A stretch of DNA of 64,000 nt from Rhynochetos jubatus (GCA_027574665.1 CM050651.1:4279501-4343500), one strand, 5' to 3'. Counted from the first letter of the stretch, positions 12,401 to 27,200 are shown. Program-made: numbers and translations. The notes: generated from the letters alone by a model not told the origin.

Positions 12401-15400
12401 AGGTAATTCTAAAGTCTTGTCATTTTCTGCTGTTTTTTAATTCATTTCCTACTTTTCTCATTGCTTTTGCCATTTCTTAGACATTGTTGTTGTTACATCT
12501 GAATCTAAAAGGAATATAAAGGCATCTTAATTTTAAGGTAAAAGATTGATGGATTATTTTAAAATTTTACAGAAAGAGAGGACATTTCTAATGTCTATGT
12601 CTCAATGAAATGTTGCAATAATATATCTTGATTGTTCATGAAAGTTTAGATAGTACCATTAATTGTAAGGAGGTTTAGTTACATTCCACAAGGGAAAAAC
12701 AAATATACAACAACAACAACAACAAAACCAATAGAAAAACCTGCGTCAAAGAGGATATAATAACTTGGGAAAATGCATAACTTTCCTAAAAGTTTTCATT
12801 CTGCTAGTTTCTCTTTATACTGTCGTTCCTATTCTCAGTCAAGAGACATGATGATGCATGCTTAATTCTGCTGTTTTAGGAAACTTAAACATGTTTATAA
12901 ATGAGCATAACTAGCTACATTCAACGGATTTCCATGACACTTCAGAATTTTTTTTTTTTTAACTTAAAGCACGTATTTATGAGCTTTTCTAAATGTAGAT
13001 TTTCTTTTTTGTGTGAGAGTATGCTCTTTACATTTGATAGGGAAGATAGAGAGAATAGATCATATTGCAGGCATGTAATTACCAAAATGCACAGTAAAAT
13101 AGGCAAATTCTTTGACCAATAAGGCTCCTTGTCATTATACACCCTCTTATAGCCACATGTTCATTAGGAAAGTCATGAATTCAAGTCTTTTATGAGAGGT
13201 TCATTGGTACAAAGTATTTATTTCAAGCACTCGTATCTCCAGTTATCATGCTGATGAAGTTCAGCAGTGTTGAAAATTAATGCCAATCATAAGATTTCCT
13301 TTGAACTTTCTGAAAAGCAGAGCTGGAGCAGAGTATACTGCTGCCTTCTGAACTTCAGAACAGTTTAGGCACCCTCTCTGCACACTACACAGTGCAAGTC
13401 TGACTCTAGCATGGATAATGTCAGGAAGCTTGAAAATCAATTACCTTTAAATACTGCACAAGGAAATCCTTTTGATTTCTCATCAAAAGCACCTGGGATA
13501 CGTGGTGTTTAATTGTAATTTAAATGATATGCAAATCCTGTTAAAGATACCAAAGTGAAAGTATATTGCCTGTTTCCCCTATTGTAGACTCTCTGTTAGT
13601 TACCTGGCTGTTGAGCTTGTTGTCTATAGCCAGTAGACTCCAGGTTTCATTTTTCACGTTGCGGTTGGCTCTTGGGCTGTACACAACTTGAATAGGTCAA
13701 GCTGGCTGAGTTATGAACTGTGCTTACATTCATGGTGCTCAAAGGAAGATGGGATAAAGGTTTCAAAAATCGCTCTTAAACATGTGCCTAGGCTTTAAAT
13801 ACCAGCAGAAACCAGGGGGAAATACCAGCCAGTTGCCCCATGGACACAGCAGTTCCTTCACATGTGGTGCCATTAAAGACATGTTTCTTGGGAGCCACTG
13901 CCTCACAGGGAAGGGATGTATTTAGAGCACTGAGTCCACAGCATCATGTTTGAGGCTATATCCTCTTGTCAGTCTGTTCCTATTGGTTTTGGCAGTTGGG
14001 TGGGGCAGAGCATACTGTGAACACCAAGTTTTTTGGTTTGTAAATCTGGGCTGGTGAAGTGTCTTCTATGCCACAGAAATACAGTAAGCAGTGAATCAAT
14101 GATTTGTGCAGAAATAAGTTGCTCAGTGACAACAGGTTTCCTTCTTCACTCATTTTCTCCCAGATGAAGGAACTGCACCTGGAGTCCATATATGAACTGT
14201 GTGTTCCTACAAGGCTTGCTTGACAGCTCAGGCAAGGCTGGGAGCATTCACTTCTTTATATGTCACTTGAGTAGAACGCATCTGTAAGACAAATGAGAAG
14301 GTCCTGGCACTAAAGACCCATACAAAGCACCAAGGAAAACCAGAGACATTGAAGCCAGAAGTTAAAGCAGAGATTTCCCCTGCCTAGCTGCCAACGCCAC
14401 TTTCTAGCTGGGATGAGTCTATGCCTGGCTCTCCATCTTCAAAGTGAAAACCATGTGAAATGTTCTATCAGGTTAGAAAAAGACTGATGGCTGTCCATCT
14501 TAAAAAGGTGCTTCAAGAAGAATGGTGTAAAATCAGGATTTAATTTATAGTATAAGCTTCTACTGGTCAAATATAACCTATGGGAAATTCATCTTATTTT
14601 TATCAAAATAATTAATGTAATGCTTGCTTTGGAAAGAATCGTAGGATTTTCTTTAAAATGCCTTGGTTTGTGCTTTGTTAAGTTTTTAATTATGTAAAGA
14701 GGCTTCAAATTGTTTGTTTTTCTAGTTGAATAATCTTAACTCCATTTCTCTGTAAATCAAAGTTTAAGCTTTTTTACACTCTACAAATATTCACATCCTA
14801 TGTCTTGGAGTATTTCTGGGCTAGTAGAGAAAATTTTAGTGCTGACAGTAAAGAGTGAAAGAGAGAGATGAATATTTTTATGTGCTTAATTCAAAAATGT
14901 CATTTGTTCAATAATTTAGAAGGGTTTATGTAGGGAAAAATAAATATTATTTATCCTTCTGTAAGAGTTTTTTTTACAGCCATCATCCTTATAGAGAGTG
15001 GCTGAGATCCAGAAATCAATATTTATTTCCAGCATATTTAAGCTTCTTGTATAACTAGAACATTAAGTTTATAGAGCTGTGTAAAATATCTGATTTTAAG
15101 ACTGTGACAAGTGTTTAGTGTGATATAAATATATTTGTGGTGTTTATGTTATCCCCTGAGAAATATATTGGATAACAGTTGTGAGGGGTGAATCTAACAC
15201 TTTCTAGAAAAAGTCACCCTGTTCTCTAGTTCTCTAGTAGCCTGCCTTAGAAGATATCTTTGAATTAAGACTATCACCAAAATTTCAACATCTTCTGCAG
15301 AGGTTCATTTAAATCTCAGATTTATTATCTAACTGCAATACTAATACTTTTTCACTGTATGAAGTTACAGAACTAGAAGGGAGTAGAAATAACAGAAGAG

Positions 15401-16635
15401 AACCTGGATGATTATGGGTTTGATTACTTGGAACAGCCATTTTTAAATCATATTTGGTCTTGTTAATTTATGCTCATACATTTCTTGAAGGGATCAGTAA
15501 TTTCACTGAAATTTGTTTCTTTAAAGCTGGCTGAAAACTGAGGCTCCAAATCAACAGTTGTTACAACTCTGGGGTACAATATTCTTTAAGAGCTCAAGTT
15601 GGTGATGTAGTTTAAAGCGTTGAAGTTGTATGTTCTGAGTAACACCTAACTTCCAGATAAGTATAATTCCACTTAAAGTAGCACCTGATAGTTAAGCTCT
15701 CATTATAATTCCCACCCCACCCCCCGTTACTGATATTCTTTTATGCAGTTTTATTCAGAATTGACCTTTCTCTTTTAGTTCACAGTAGGTCAGCATGAAG
15801 TGTATATTTTACAGCTATGACTTGGACATATAAGACAAGAATGCCGTTAGAAATTGACTTTATCTGGTTCAGCATAGTTCTTTTGTTCCTACGTTTCCTG
15901 ACTATATCAATGTTACATCACATTTCATAAATGTGTTGGAGAGTTGTTCTGGCTCTTGATCATTGTTTCTTTTTCCCTAAAGCTAACAATTGCTTCCAGT
16001 CATTCCTGCCTAACGTCTAGCTTTTATCTTTCTTTTCCCTCTATTAAAAAAAAAAAAAAAATCAAGAAAAACAGAAATAAAGAAGAAATATGTATTACAT
16101 ATTCATACACTTTCTCACTCTTAAAGCACAGAGGTTTTTGTCCTGTGTGTCTGATAAGATGTAAAATTAGAGTTTTGATATGAAAAAATTTGAAATTTGA
16201 AGGTCTTCCATCCATGGTTTAAGTTGATATGTATTAATAAATGTATACATTTCTATGCAGATTATAATCTATAACCAACTGTAAAGAAGGGTCATCCAAA
16301 AGATACAGTAATTCCAGTGCATTTGAATTGGTGGCCATTTTCTACCCATTTACAATCCTCCCAATTTTTAGATTAAATGATAAGTTTCTTCCACTTAAAA
16401 ATGTAATTATTCACTTGGTCTTACCAGATGTTCCCGAAGGTATTTAATGGGAAAAGGGAGAAATTTAAGAGAGGGGGGAAAAGAAAAGTGCTTTGTATAC
16501 AACACAACTAATGGATTCTTCGTTGCTTTCCTCTGATAATCTGAAAAATTCAGTTGACACATTAAGTTAGTAACATACTGATTTGTTTATATTTCTAAAT
16601 GTAGGGTTCTTTAATGTAGTATTTTGTAAACAGAC
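9441..16635. other. AT-rich non-coding DNA, no gene seen
   Basis: No exon, RNA gene or datable transposon is recognisable. Open frames on both strands are 60-80 codons long with no known domain. The part at 10440-10640 is GC-richer and may be a relic repeat of unknown type. It also holds a short (CAA)n run near 12708-12726, a T-run near 12950 and an A16 run at 16046-16061. Confidence 0.55.
12708..12726 (+). repeat. (CAA)n microsatellite
   Basis: About six tandem CAA triplets follow a purine-rich stretch and lie inside non-coding DNA. It is a simple short tandem repeat with no associated gene. Confidence 0.8.
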
Positions 16636-16675
16636 TATTTTTACTTACTTTACTTACTTTGTTTACGTACTTTAA
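16636..16675 (+). repeat. degenerate TTAC tandem repeat
   Basis: TTTTTACTTACTTTACTTAC is followed by TTTGTTTACGTACTTT, giving an imperfect tandem array of TTAC/TTTAC units about 40 bp long. It is non-coding. Confidence 0.6.
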
Positions 16676-17913
16676 TTTGGATGTTATTTCAGTTCAAGGC
16701 TGAGGCCCTTCTAGTGTCAGTTAAAGAAAAGAGTTAGAAAGATAAAAGGGAAGACCTGTTTCAGCAAAGCTGCATTTTAGATGTGCCTAAATATGTAAAT
16801 GAGTGAAATAGCAGGCAAGATCTCTCACAATGAAATATTACTGCATAGAGTTTTAGGACAGGGAAATTTAGGTAAAAATTAAAAGGCCCTCTTACTCTTC
16901 CTAAATCTGATTTTCACAGGACACTCATGTTAGTCTGAGCCTTATTGTAAAATATGTTCTTTTCTTATCTCTTAATCCCTCCAAAAGAAAATTTTAGTAG
17001 AAAGGATGCTGTCTCAATTTAAAGTCAAATTCTATTTAATCAGACTCAGCTCTGAGCTGCATCAGTTGTTGACATGGAGGTGACTTTTGAATTACAAAGT
17101 GGGTGCATAGGCATTTCATCTTTGAAAGTAAGTCCTCAGTTTTTCTTGAGACAGCATGAGGTTTCTCTGTCTAAAATCTCTAGATTTTGCAGAGAGATGT
17201 TCCCTGTGGGCTAAAAATTTCTGTATGGATTTTCTGTCAATCCCTATGAAATTATTAGGTTTCTAATGATTTTTTTCCCCAGTATCTTCCTCCAGTGGCT
17301 ATCTTCTATGGCTTTTTTTCCAAGAAACAATACAAAATCAAGGAAGCAATGACCTTTACAATGATAAATGCTGCATAATAATTATTAGTAGTAGTAGTTT
17401 AGCATAGCTGTTATAATATTAAATTTCATTTTCATTGCGTGCAAGAGTATACATCAAGTGTATATAACCAAGAGCTGACTTTCGGGTTATATACTCTCAT
17501 TTGCATTGGTATTTAATTAACACCACAATTAAGGATAACATTACTATCATGGGAGTAACCGATGTTACGGTACAAGAATAACTAGAAATTTAAGGAAAGC
17601 GGCAAGACAAAAGTAAGGCAAATGACAATATAACAAAATATGCAATTACAAACTAACAAAATTATTTTGATCGTGCTCTACTAGGAAATCAGTAGCCACA
17701 CAGATCAATCTAGGCAGCTTAACTACCTAGAAATGACTTAATAATTATAATTCAATGGGACACAACAGGACTGGGTGGAACAATGCAAATGTATATGCGA
17801 TTATATACCACAAAGGGGATATCTCCTGCATTTCAAAGTACTTCTAGCTTGAAACAAGTTCAAGACAAAGCTTCAGATGTTGTGGGCTTTCGGGACTAAA
17901 TATATGTTATTGT

Positions 17914-17934
17914 ATATGAATTCTTAATTCATAT
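17914..17934. repeat. perfect 9+3+9 bp AT-rich palindrome
   Basis: The arms ATATGAATT and AATTCATAT are exact reverse complements, separated by CTT. There is no T-run or gene nearby that would make it a terminator, and in a vertebrate genome it is simply a short inverted repeat. Confidence 0.5.
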
Positions 17935-18426
17935 TAGGAATAAAATTAAACAACCAACTACTTACCTAAAAAATTCTTGGACCAAATTTATCTGAAATGC
18001 TATGTGGAAAGTGCTGTGAGAAGTCTGCGAAGAGACACATATAGTAAAGATGATGCAGTCATGATATCACTGCACAGGGATAGTAATCAGACAGCCATGG
18101 GTCCCCCAGAAGCCCTCCCTCCAGCATGCATTCCCCTGGAAGAGCACTATTGAGTGAAGAATTAGAGTTTTCATGTCAGCTGTTAGGTGTGGAGAAGAGG
18201 CCTTGAGAGCAGAAATTGGTATAATTCAGCTAGTGGTCAATGGCTCCAAGGGCCTTTAGCAAAAGGGACATAATATTTTCACTAGTATTCTAACCTGAGG
18301 TTGTATTCAGCATAAATTAATTCAATTATTTATGTCTTTTCACTATCTGTGCTTTAATATTGTTGAAACATCTTCCCTTGCCTCTCCCATTCTTCTCTGC
18401 AGAAAAAGGGCTGGTTGAAGAGCCAG

Positions 18427-18451
18427 CAACCTTACTCAACCTTACTCAACT
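18427..18451 (+). repeat. 10-bp unit tandem duplication (CCTTACTCAA)
   Basis: The unit CCTTACTCAA occurs twice in direct tandem with partial units on either side (CAA before, CTCC after). It is probably a replication-slippage product. Confidence 0.65.
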
Positions 18452-21183
18452 CCACGCTCATCTCTTGCTAGTTCTCCTATCAACAAAATGCAGTGCCCCA
18501 GAATAGCTTTTTGGTTTGAATCATGTATTTGAAGGACCACATTGGAGGAAGAGTGAAGAAAGAATCTAATTAAATCTGCTGCTTCTAACAATGCATGATG
18601 GCAATAACGACTATTTGCTTTTTTGCAGTCAGATTTGTTTGTGGTTTTTTTTTAACACACACTACAGATGTACAATGTGAATGAGATTTTTCAGAAACTT
18701 ACTTGGTATAACTCTGCTTTCATTAAATTCATAGGATTTCAGTGGGAACAGATGCAGGCTCTGGTTTTGTATTTGTAAATTAAGCTCCTGATGTCAGTGA
18801 GGGGCAGCCTGCATGAAAACCATTTCTGCCATTTTTATAGTCATCTTCTAAGCAGAACAGCACTTTGAGATTTTACTGTCGTAGTGTTATTGTATAGAAT
18901 GACGTTGTTTCCAGGTTATAATAAGAGTGTGCTTACGCTTCTGTGCATTGTATTGTAGTAGCTTATGCTTTTAAAATACAAGTCTTTCAAAGCAACAACT
19001 GCTTTTTAGACAAATGTAACTCTTCTGGATCATTACATCAACTTACATTGCTCTGGAAAAGATTACTCATATGTATGTTCACTTCTTATCATGGTAAGTT
19101 TCTGAAGTAACTCACTATTACTACTTGTGGTATAACCTCAGCTAGCACACTTATTTGCATACTTAATTCTGATAATATCTTTTTGATTTCAAAGACAGGA
19201 GTATCAGTTCATCAGAGCCATAAATACTTTAGTAAACAACAGAGATTAATATCTTTTTAGATATTCATATAGGAAGGACAGCAGAACAACCTGTGACTGT
19301 CTTTGAAGATGACAACTCTCAGGTTTAGATAGATCAATCAGTTTACATAGATTTAAAAAAAATAATACTACTAAGTTAAATGTATTTTTTGGACTCATAT
19401 ACGTGGTATAATGACACAGCAAGAATGTAGAATGACTGTATTGGAAGAATAGCGATCTGCATCAGCCAACTACTTATTATATATATATTTAATCCCAATT
19501 TATCAATTATTAGTAAGAATTAATAGCTAGTCTTCTAAAATATAAATGGTATATTCTTAATTCCTTGTCTTTCTGTTTACATATGGTTCTTCATTTGCAT
19601 AGAAGTATTACATCACATTGGACTTACTTTTTTACTTGTGATTATTTTATCCATTCAAGCAGAAAAATTCAGACAGCCAATGTCCTTATTTGAGGATGAA
19701 AATAAAAATGACAATGAAAGAAAACTCACTGCAAGCAGAAATTTTAATAGAAATACTGAATTTTAATTAATTGATAATTACTATTCAAAATACTAGATAA
19801 TGTCACTCAGACTATTAGAATGCATTCCTTTGTATAAAGGCATTATGCAGTCCTTTCTATTTTTGTTATACAAATTTCAAATTTCCTTTGATGTTACTGT
19901 TAATTCAACATGAAAAAGAATTTAGAAATTCTCTTTCCTCATTTCTTTCTTGTAGGCATAGTAAGTTTTAACATAATCATTGAATTAATTTCTTCTAGTT
20001 TAAGTTTGCAACTGTTTTCCATTTTGCCTTCCTCCTTTAACCCATAAGCTTCAACTTAAAAGAAGTAAATTTTTAGCTCTTGTTAATTTTTATTTAAAAT
20101 TATTTGTTCTCAAATATGCTCACGTACCTGCTTAAATTAAAATCAGGATAGTCAATGGATTGTGCAAGGACACATAACTGAGTGATTGGAAACATGAGAT
20201 TTGTAGTACACTGGAAGTGTCTGGAAAACCTCAGGAAATGGTTTGGTATCACCCACAATTATTTGTTTAATTTACACAAAGCTTACTCTTATTTCCTCAT
20301 TGTTTTCTGTAGCTTTCTCCCTATCCCCAAACACCTGTTGTTTGATAACTTCTCATTTTATTTAGCCTTTTTTTGTTTATTAATTTTGGAAAAGAAGTCA
20401 TTGTAATTAGAAGAGATCTCTAAGGACAAAAAGCAGAGCTCTGCCAATCCAGAATTGTAACATAGAATATAGTCCCTTGTGTTTTGCCGATTTCATTTTA
20501 ATTGTTTAGAGGAAGATCTAGCACACTGTGGAATAATCTCAAGAGAAAAAAGTGGAAATACCCTTTCTCACTTACAGTAAGTCATTCTTCAAATTCAGAC
20601 TACATTGTCCTTTTCTCAATTTGATCTCATTATTTCTAGATATATCCCATTTGTATTCTTAAATAATTACTCTTGCCCCTTGGTGTTTACCTTCTCATTG
20701 CTTTTGACAGATATATCTCCTCCCTCTCCCCCCACTTAATTGTTGGTTAGTCAAGCTGTACATATTTAATGTTTCTAAGCTCTTCTTATGTGTCATCCCT
20801 TCCAACCCATTAAGCCTTTTTTCCCCCCCTTTGCTCTGAGTTCCTTTCAGTATGTCAAAGCACAAAAGATAGAGCTGATTGTACTTGTCAAGTGCTTTCC
20901 AGTTCAGATTTGAAAGGATAGTCTGATCTTTGTTGACTTGCAAAGAAGTGACAGCTCTGTCCCTTGCTTATACTAAGGTCCACTTTCTACACTATCTTAA
21001 TAGGGATACTGATTTCCCTTGCTGCTACTGTAAAATAGTCTAAGAACACCAAGGCTCTGATTGATGTTTTGTCAACTTAATTTAAAAACTGTCCAAACTT
21101 TAAAAATCATACTTTTGTTATTCTTTTGTTGTGGTATAGATATTTGTTTATATGGAGGCATTATTACCATGAAGGACCACCAG

Positions 21184-21208
21184 AAAAAAAAAAAAAAAAA
21201 AAAAAAAA
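21184..21208 (+). repeat. A25 homopolymer
   Basis: Twenty-five consecutive A residues form one of the longest single-base runs in the window. I looked upstream for a processed-gene copy that this could be the tail of and recognised none. No poly-A signal or target-site duplication stands out. Confidence 0.8.
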
Positions 21209-22619
21209 GTTGTAACTTCAGAACTTGGCACGTTTGGAAGGACATTGTGAGACCAAGTGCATGGAAGGTTATGAGGATAACGTGTACTGACTTGTCCAAG
21301 AAGGCAGTGTTAATCTCTGATTATGAGCTGCAAAAGGAATTCTGCCCCACAGATTACTACGGAAAACACGGACTATGCTAGTACAGCCTTTGACGGAAAA
21401 GATTTCTGAAAATTGCAGAACTGTCAGTTTGACTGTACTGGCCAACAACACAGTGCCAACCACTGCAGATTTTGTCTGATATCTTTTTTACAATTACACG
21501 GTTTTCACTTAAAAAGTCCAAATTAAATTGGTAGGGTTTATCTGAAGCCACTACCTTGTTGGCAGGTGGTATTTCAGCTGAGCAGCTCTTGCTGTTTCTC
21601 TGACGCCACTGGCTTCTTATGCAATCTAAATAGATTGCTGAGAATGGCTCTCTAAATTGGGGATTTGTATTGATCAGCCTTGAAGAGGTAACATGAAAAA
21701 GACCCAAGCTGGGAAGAAGATGGGAGATGAATTTTCTCAATAAACCAAACAAATAGAACAAGGGAAAAGAAGCGAAACGCATGTGGAAGTTGTGTTATAT
21801 AAACTAACCACAGATATGATCTATTATATCCATTCTCCCATGCTTATTGGCATGTTTCAATTTCTAAAGAGATCTCTCATGTCTACTGGAGTGGTCTGAT
21901 TTCAAAACGGAAAAAAATACACTTAAAACTGTACTGGCAGGTTAAAATTTAACTCACTCAAATCTCTCTATATCTTTATTGTTTTACATCAATATAAATT
22001 ATTTCAAAAATATTTATATCAACATCTTTTATTTCTTCCTTCATCAATATCTTGACGAAAGCTTTAGCCAAATATCACATTGTAGACTCTGATTCCCTAC
22101 CATTATTACTATTTAATGTTTGAAAAAAATCATTAAAACTACTGTATTCCTATTTAAGCTAGGTCTACACATTCAATTTAGCTCCAAACATTTAGGTAGC
22201 CTCTAAATACATAAATAAAAATGAGAAACAAAACCCAGGAATACTCTAACCAAACTGTTAATGATTTTTTTTATTAAAATAAGGTTCTCTTTTGTAAAAA
22301 AGAACATGAATGATATGTCCTGGATGTACCTTCTCAATATACTTGCTTGCCTGTGGATTTTAGATTCTGAGACGGCTTAATTCTGAATCTCTTCCCTATT
22401 TCTCTTTAAAATACTGCTAGAACTCCAGTTTAATTTTCATTTGGCTCTTTTTGCTCACTAACTCCTTAAGCTTTCTACTTCTGACAGATTACAAGGGTAT
22501 CATTAAGTAATGCAAGTTCATGTCTTATTAGTAGACAATCCTGTTGACCTTCATTTCCCCGTGTCCCATCTTGCATGGCATTTTAATGCTGGCAGTCTCA
22601 TTTTTACTTTATCTAGGCT

Positions 22620-22880
22620 TTTAGCTTTTCACTTATAAAACAAGCACAGAAAACCATGAGCGCTTTGGTGCCCTGATCTCACCTTGGAACTGCGGTTTTC
22701 CAAGGCAGGCTAAAGGGTAATGATCATCATTGTTTTTATTCTTCTGTTATTTATATCACATGTTGTTGTTTTAATGGAAATTAACGCTTTCGTTCTGAAA
22801 AGACTGTAAAGTGCAAAGGCATGGGTAGTTTGTGCTCTTATGGTCATTAACTCCGGTGAGTCAAGACAGAATTATTTTTA
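22620..22880. promoter_or_regulatory. candidate conserved non-coding block
   Basis: This stretch is non-repetitive and free of simple sequence. It has a mixed base composition and rare CpGs (GAGCGC, TGCGGT, AACGCT, TTCGTT, TCCGGT) that stand out from the depleted surroundings. It contains TAAAGGGTAATGATCA at 22711-22726, which recurs exactly at 34642-34657. Such features are typical of conserved enhancers in gene deserts, but conservation itself cannot be seen from one sequence. Confidence 0.25.
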
Positions 22881-25800
22881 GTCTCACCATTCTTCAGTCT
22901 TATCATCTAGTCCATTCTGTGTCTTTGATATTAAACTCCCTCTATGGAACTAATACAGTCATACATATATTAACCTGTGATGTTAATACTTGATGATAGT
23001 GGTTAGCTTAAGTTTCTCACATGGTTTTTTCCTTCTGTTTCATGGGTCAGTTTGAGTTGGTTTTAATATGCATTATTCGATTGAGCCCCTACCAGTAATG
23101 TGTAAAGCCCTGGAACAAATAAGGTCTGGTAACAACATAATCAATGTCTAAATCTCTTAAAACAAGCTGGTATGAAAAAGACATAGCAAATGTAATGCCA
23201 GTAAATTTATTTTCTAGGCAAAATGGTAGTAAGCAAGCTTTTGCAAAGTACATGTTGCGCTTCCCTTTCATTTCAAGCCAATGAAGGAAGCACTGCCATC
23301 ATCTGTCACGGGTGTGAAAAGCTGCCAGGTATCTCAAAACCTCATCTTTCATCTTCAGTGAGGCAAACTGAAAAAACACTGCTGATACGAAGGAAGGTAT
23401 AAAACCATATGAGTTTAAGATGTAGATCTTGATATAGACATTCACCTAAAAATATGAAAGAGGAGGAAAGCGGAACTCTTTAGCCAGGTAAATCTTAGTA
23501 GTTCTATATATATATGAGAAGTTGCATCATAATTATAAAGGATGATGAAAAAGTAATTACACATACTATACCAAAACCTCCCTTTTCAATAGAAGAATCA
23601 CTTGCCTTTGAATAGTTTCAGTGGAGATATTTATTTTACTTGTTTTGGAACCTTCTTTCATCCAGTCTGTATAAATTAGATAAATCATTTACATTTCTGG
23701 ATTAAAGAAAATTGCCTGTAGTATTTCTTAAAAGCAGTAAATAGCCATGAGCCAATACTGATTGTTTAGTCAACACCCACAAACAAATTTTATTATATAT
23801 GGCACCTCTATTCAAAGATACTTAGATATACATCTTATTTCTGTAAATGTGTTTTAAAACGTCATAAGAAAGCACAGTATTTCACAATAATCTTGTATTG
23901 GTTTTTAAATACTGTCTATAAAATAACTTTTGATTAAATGTAATTTTTACACATTTGAACACCAGTGAAAATTAGCTTTCTATCTAACCTAATCTTATTC
24001 CTCTAAGGAAAGTTTTCCATCAACTGTTCCCCATTCATTCTAGTTATCTGGAAATAGACATCCTGAAATATGGAGCTGCTGGCTAGGCGCAGGCTTGTAC
24101 ATGCTGTACATGTCATCCCCTGGGTTGCTGACAACCACTTGAGGACTGAGGCCCAGAAAATAGCAAAAACCTGCTCCCAACCATGTATGCGTTGTATTCC
24201 GTGCAGCAGAAAAGTGACAGTTGTTTTGCTTTCCTGTGTTTGAACAGTCACATCTGTACAACATGGAATCAGATTTTTCTCATAATATTAGAACTGATTA
24301 TCTGTGTAACAAAAAATTCATGCTGAGAAATATGTTGTAAGCTTGGACAGGCTTTACAAGAAGCGAAGAAAAGAGTGTTACAGTGAGGAAGGATTTGAGA
24401 TGGGTTTAATATATCCAGCCTCTCCTTCAGACAGGAACTTTTTTGTGAGTTATATTAAGCAATTACTGAATTAATGAATTCCATTATAAGGCAGACAAAT
24501 TCATCGTAAGTAAATTTCTCTGAGGTCTGACCTTTTTTAAAAAATTCGCTATTGATAGCATTGGGACACCTGAAGTGACAGAATAGGCTTAGGACAGTGT
24601 GACACAGGCTTTCATTTTCTCGTTTACTATAGACAGCAAGGAATAAATATGGGTTTTATTCAATTTCTAAATATTTTATCAAATATCAGCATTATTAAAT
24701 GAACTTTTGATTTTTGTCCTGAATTCTGAATACAGTGTCGAGTTTAACTCATAATAACTAAACAAGAATAGCAATTTTTTCTTCAGTGAGGGGATTTATT
24801 TTTACCAGCACTTCAATGGAAGGTACAAATGATTTCCTCTCTACCATACTCCTTTAGTGTTTGTGTTCAAATTTGACCACAAACATATTGATATCAGGTA
24901 TAAAAACTGAATTTGTGTTGTGCCAATGAATATCTGCAGTTCTAGATATGGGATGTGTGGCTCCAGCCTCTCTAGATGGGATTATTTGCAGATAGAGGCA
25001 CTGGAACAAAGACTGCAGAAAGGCAAGTTAGGATCTTTCAGCTTTTTCAGATTATGTGCATCTACAGCAGGCAGGCTCTAAAATGTGTCTGTGGACATAC
25101 AGGAAGAAAGACACAAGATGTGGTTTAATTAACAACAGATATGATCAAGTCCTCTGAAAATCTTTGGTGATTTGCTTGTATGGATAAATATATAATTCTT
25201 CCCTCGCCTATGGACACTCTGGTCTACAGCTGGGTCCCTGTGCAGCTTTGCAGAAAGTAAAAGGGCCAGAAAGAGAAAACACTTCTTTTAGCCAATCTAC
25301 CATTAACAGAAATAGAAATCCCACTCAAAGGAAGGCAATTAAGGCCCTAACTTACTTAAAAAAAATAAAATTGCAAGAAATATGTGTTCTTTGTTATTCC
25401 TAGGGATGAGAACATGGTAACATGTCCCAAAAATGATAGAAGCATCAGAGTAGTGAAATTACTTTATACATGTTTGATGATAAGGAGTGACTAAAAAGGA
25501 GAAATGAAGCAAGCACTATCATCAGTAGATCTCACCAAACTGCCCACCCACAGCACTGTCATGTATTGTACCTCAGAATGGGAAGAGGAACCCTGATATG
25601 AAGTGTTCTCCTGAACTCTGCTGTGCCTTTTGCCTTTGTGCATGGTATAGCTTACCTTCTGAGCAGGGGACAATTATGACATTGGTTGTGGCTTCTGCAA
25701 CAGGTCTTTGTCACTAGAGAGTTGTTGGAAATAGTTATGTTCCTGTAGCTCTTTAAATTTTATTTGGCACATGGAGCTAGAGATATCCAGAGGAAAATCT

Positions 25801-27200
25801 CTGGTGCTTGGGGAGTAACCAAACAACCCAGATGCTTTTATCATGGGGTCAAAGAAACATAAAGATTGGCCTAGGGGGAATGAGATTTAATGAAAGCCCT
25901 TATATATATAGAAGGATAAAGTGCAAGGGGAAATGGGATGTTGACTCCAGTAGTACTTTAATTGGCTATGAAAGCAGGGAAAAAAAAAAGGAGGGATATT
26001 CTGAACCCATGAAAGAAGGAGCGAGTAGGTCGATGTTATTATATTGTCTTTGGTATGTACCATTGGTTAGAATTCAGACCACTACTCCTAATATCAGAAT
26101 ACTTATTGAGACGGTAATTGATGTAGTATGGTACTGTACAGCCCAGCAGTTATTCAGAAGGATCAAGGCCAACCTAGAAATTGCCTGAGGGACTGCAAAC
26201 ATAATTCTGAACTGCTGGGTAAGATGAAGTCAAAAGCAACAGCTTGTGAATCCAGCACTTCTGTTCTGCTTCATTTTGAGTAGCTTGATTTCTGAATGCT
26301 CTTTGAATGATTTTTTTTTTTCTTCTGTCATTGTGGCAAGGAAAAAATCAAACAAAATAATTAAAATTTGATCCATCCCTTATCTGTTTTTCCCTAACTG
26401 AACATAGCTGTGTTTAACAAGTAAATAATCCTTCCAACTCTTGTAGCTGTTGCGAGTTATTTTAGATTAATCGTTTCATGTGAAATTACTGCTTGATTGA
26501 CAAACTAACACGCTGACATCTTCTCCTTCCTAGGACATAAGTGTGTCCTTCACTTACAAAACATAATTACATGATCATGTTGGAAACTCCAGGAAAAATG
26601 TCAGCCCAAGAGTGTTAAGATTGACTGTTAAACAAAAACCAGTCTTTCAGTATTGTAACCTCTGAGCAAAAATTAGCATGCCAGTTCCCTAGGCAATCAA
26701 AGCACACACAAAGCACAAAGGATCAGGATTTCATCCTGACAGATGTGTTATTGAGAAAATGGCCACTTTTGGCTTTGTGATTATTTGCTCAGATGTTTTA
26801 TCTTGACATGATAGCAGAGCTTGCAGAAAGTAGTTGCAAGGCTGTACATATGTGCCTGAAGCCGAGAGCTTGTGCTCATTGAGCCAAGAAGTGAACCAGC
26901 GGCCAGTTGAATACATTGCCCTGACAGAGAGCACCCAGAGATAGAAGGGGGTCAGGTTCAACGCACTGAAGCCCTCATGCCAAATAGGCCAGACCTAATC
27001 ACAGGGACTGAGGGCATGCTGTCGCTACCCAGTGCAGCATGACACAGAAGCTTTGCATCAACTACCTTCGGCTCTGAGCCATGCTCATCCAGCTGTATTG
27101 CTTCTGGTCCAGGAGCTGGATTAACCACAGCTAGATCAATGAAGAGCTGCAGGATGGAAGGGCTCCCTGGAAAACCTGGGTTTCAGAATAAGCAACATAC

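Larger units (their letters stand above)
16676..22619. other. AT-rich non-coding DNA, no gene seen
   Basis: There is no recognisable gene. The contents are small: a 9+3+9 palindrome at 17914-17934, a short tandem duplication at 18427-18451, a TA run near 19475-19489 and an A25 run at 21184-21208. A minus-strand open frame of 134 codons at 21378-21782 and a plus-strand one of 106 codons at 21061-21381 overlap the A-run region. Neither resembles a known protein, and both lengths are compatible with chance in DNA this AT-rich. Confidence 0.55.

Noticed and set aside
21061..21782. Overlapping 106- and 134-codon frames around the A25 run as a processed pseudogene
   Set aside because: Neither translation resembles a known protein. 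The A-run lies inside the plus frame and not after it, and no target-site duplication is apparent.
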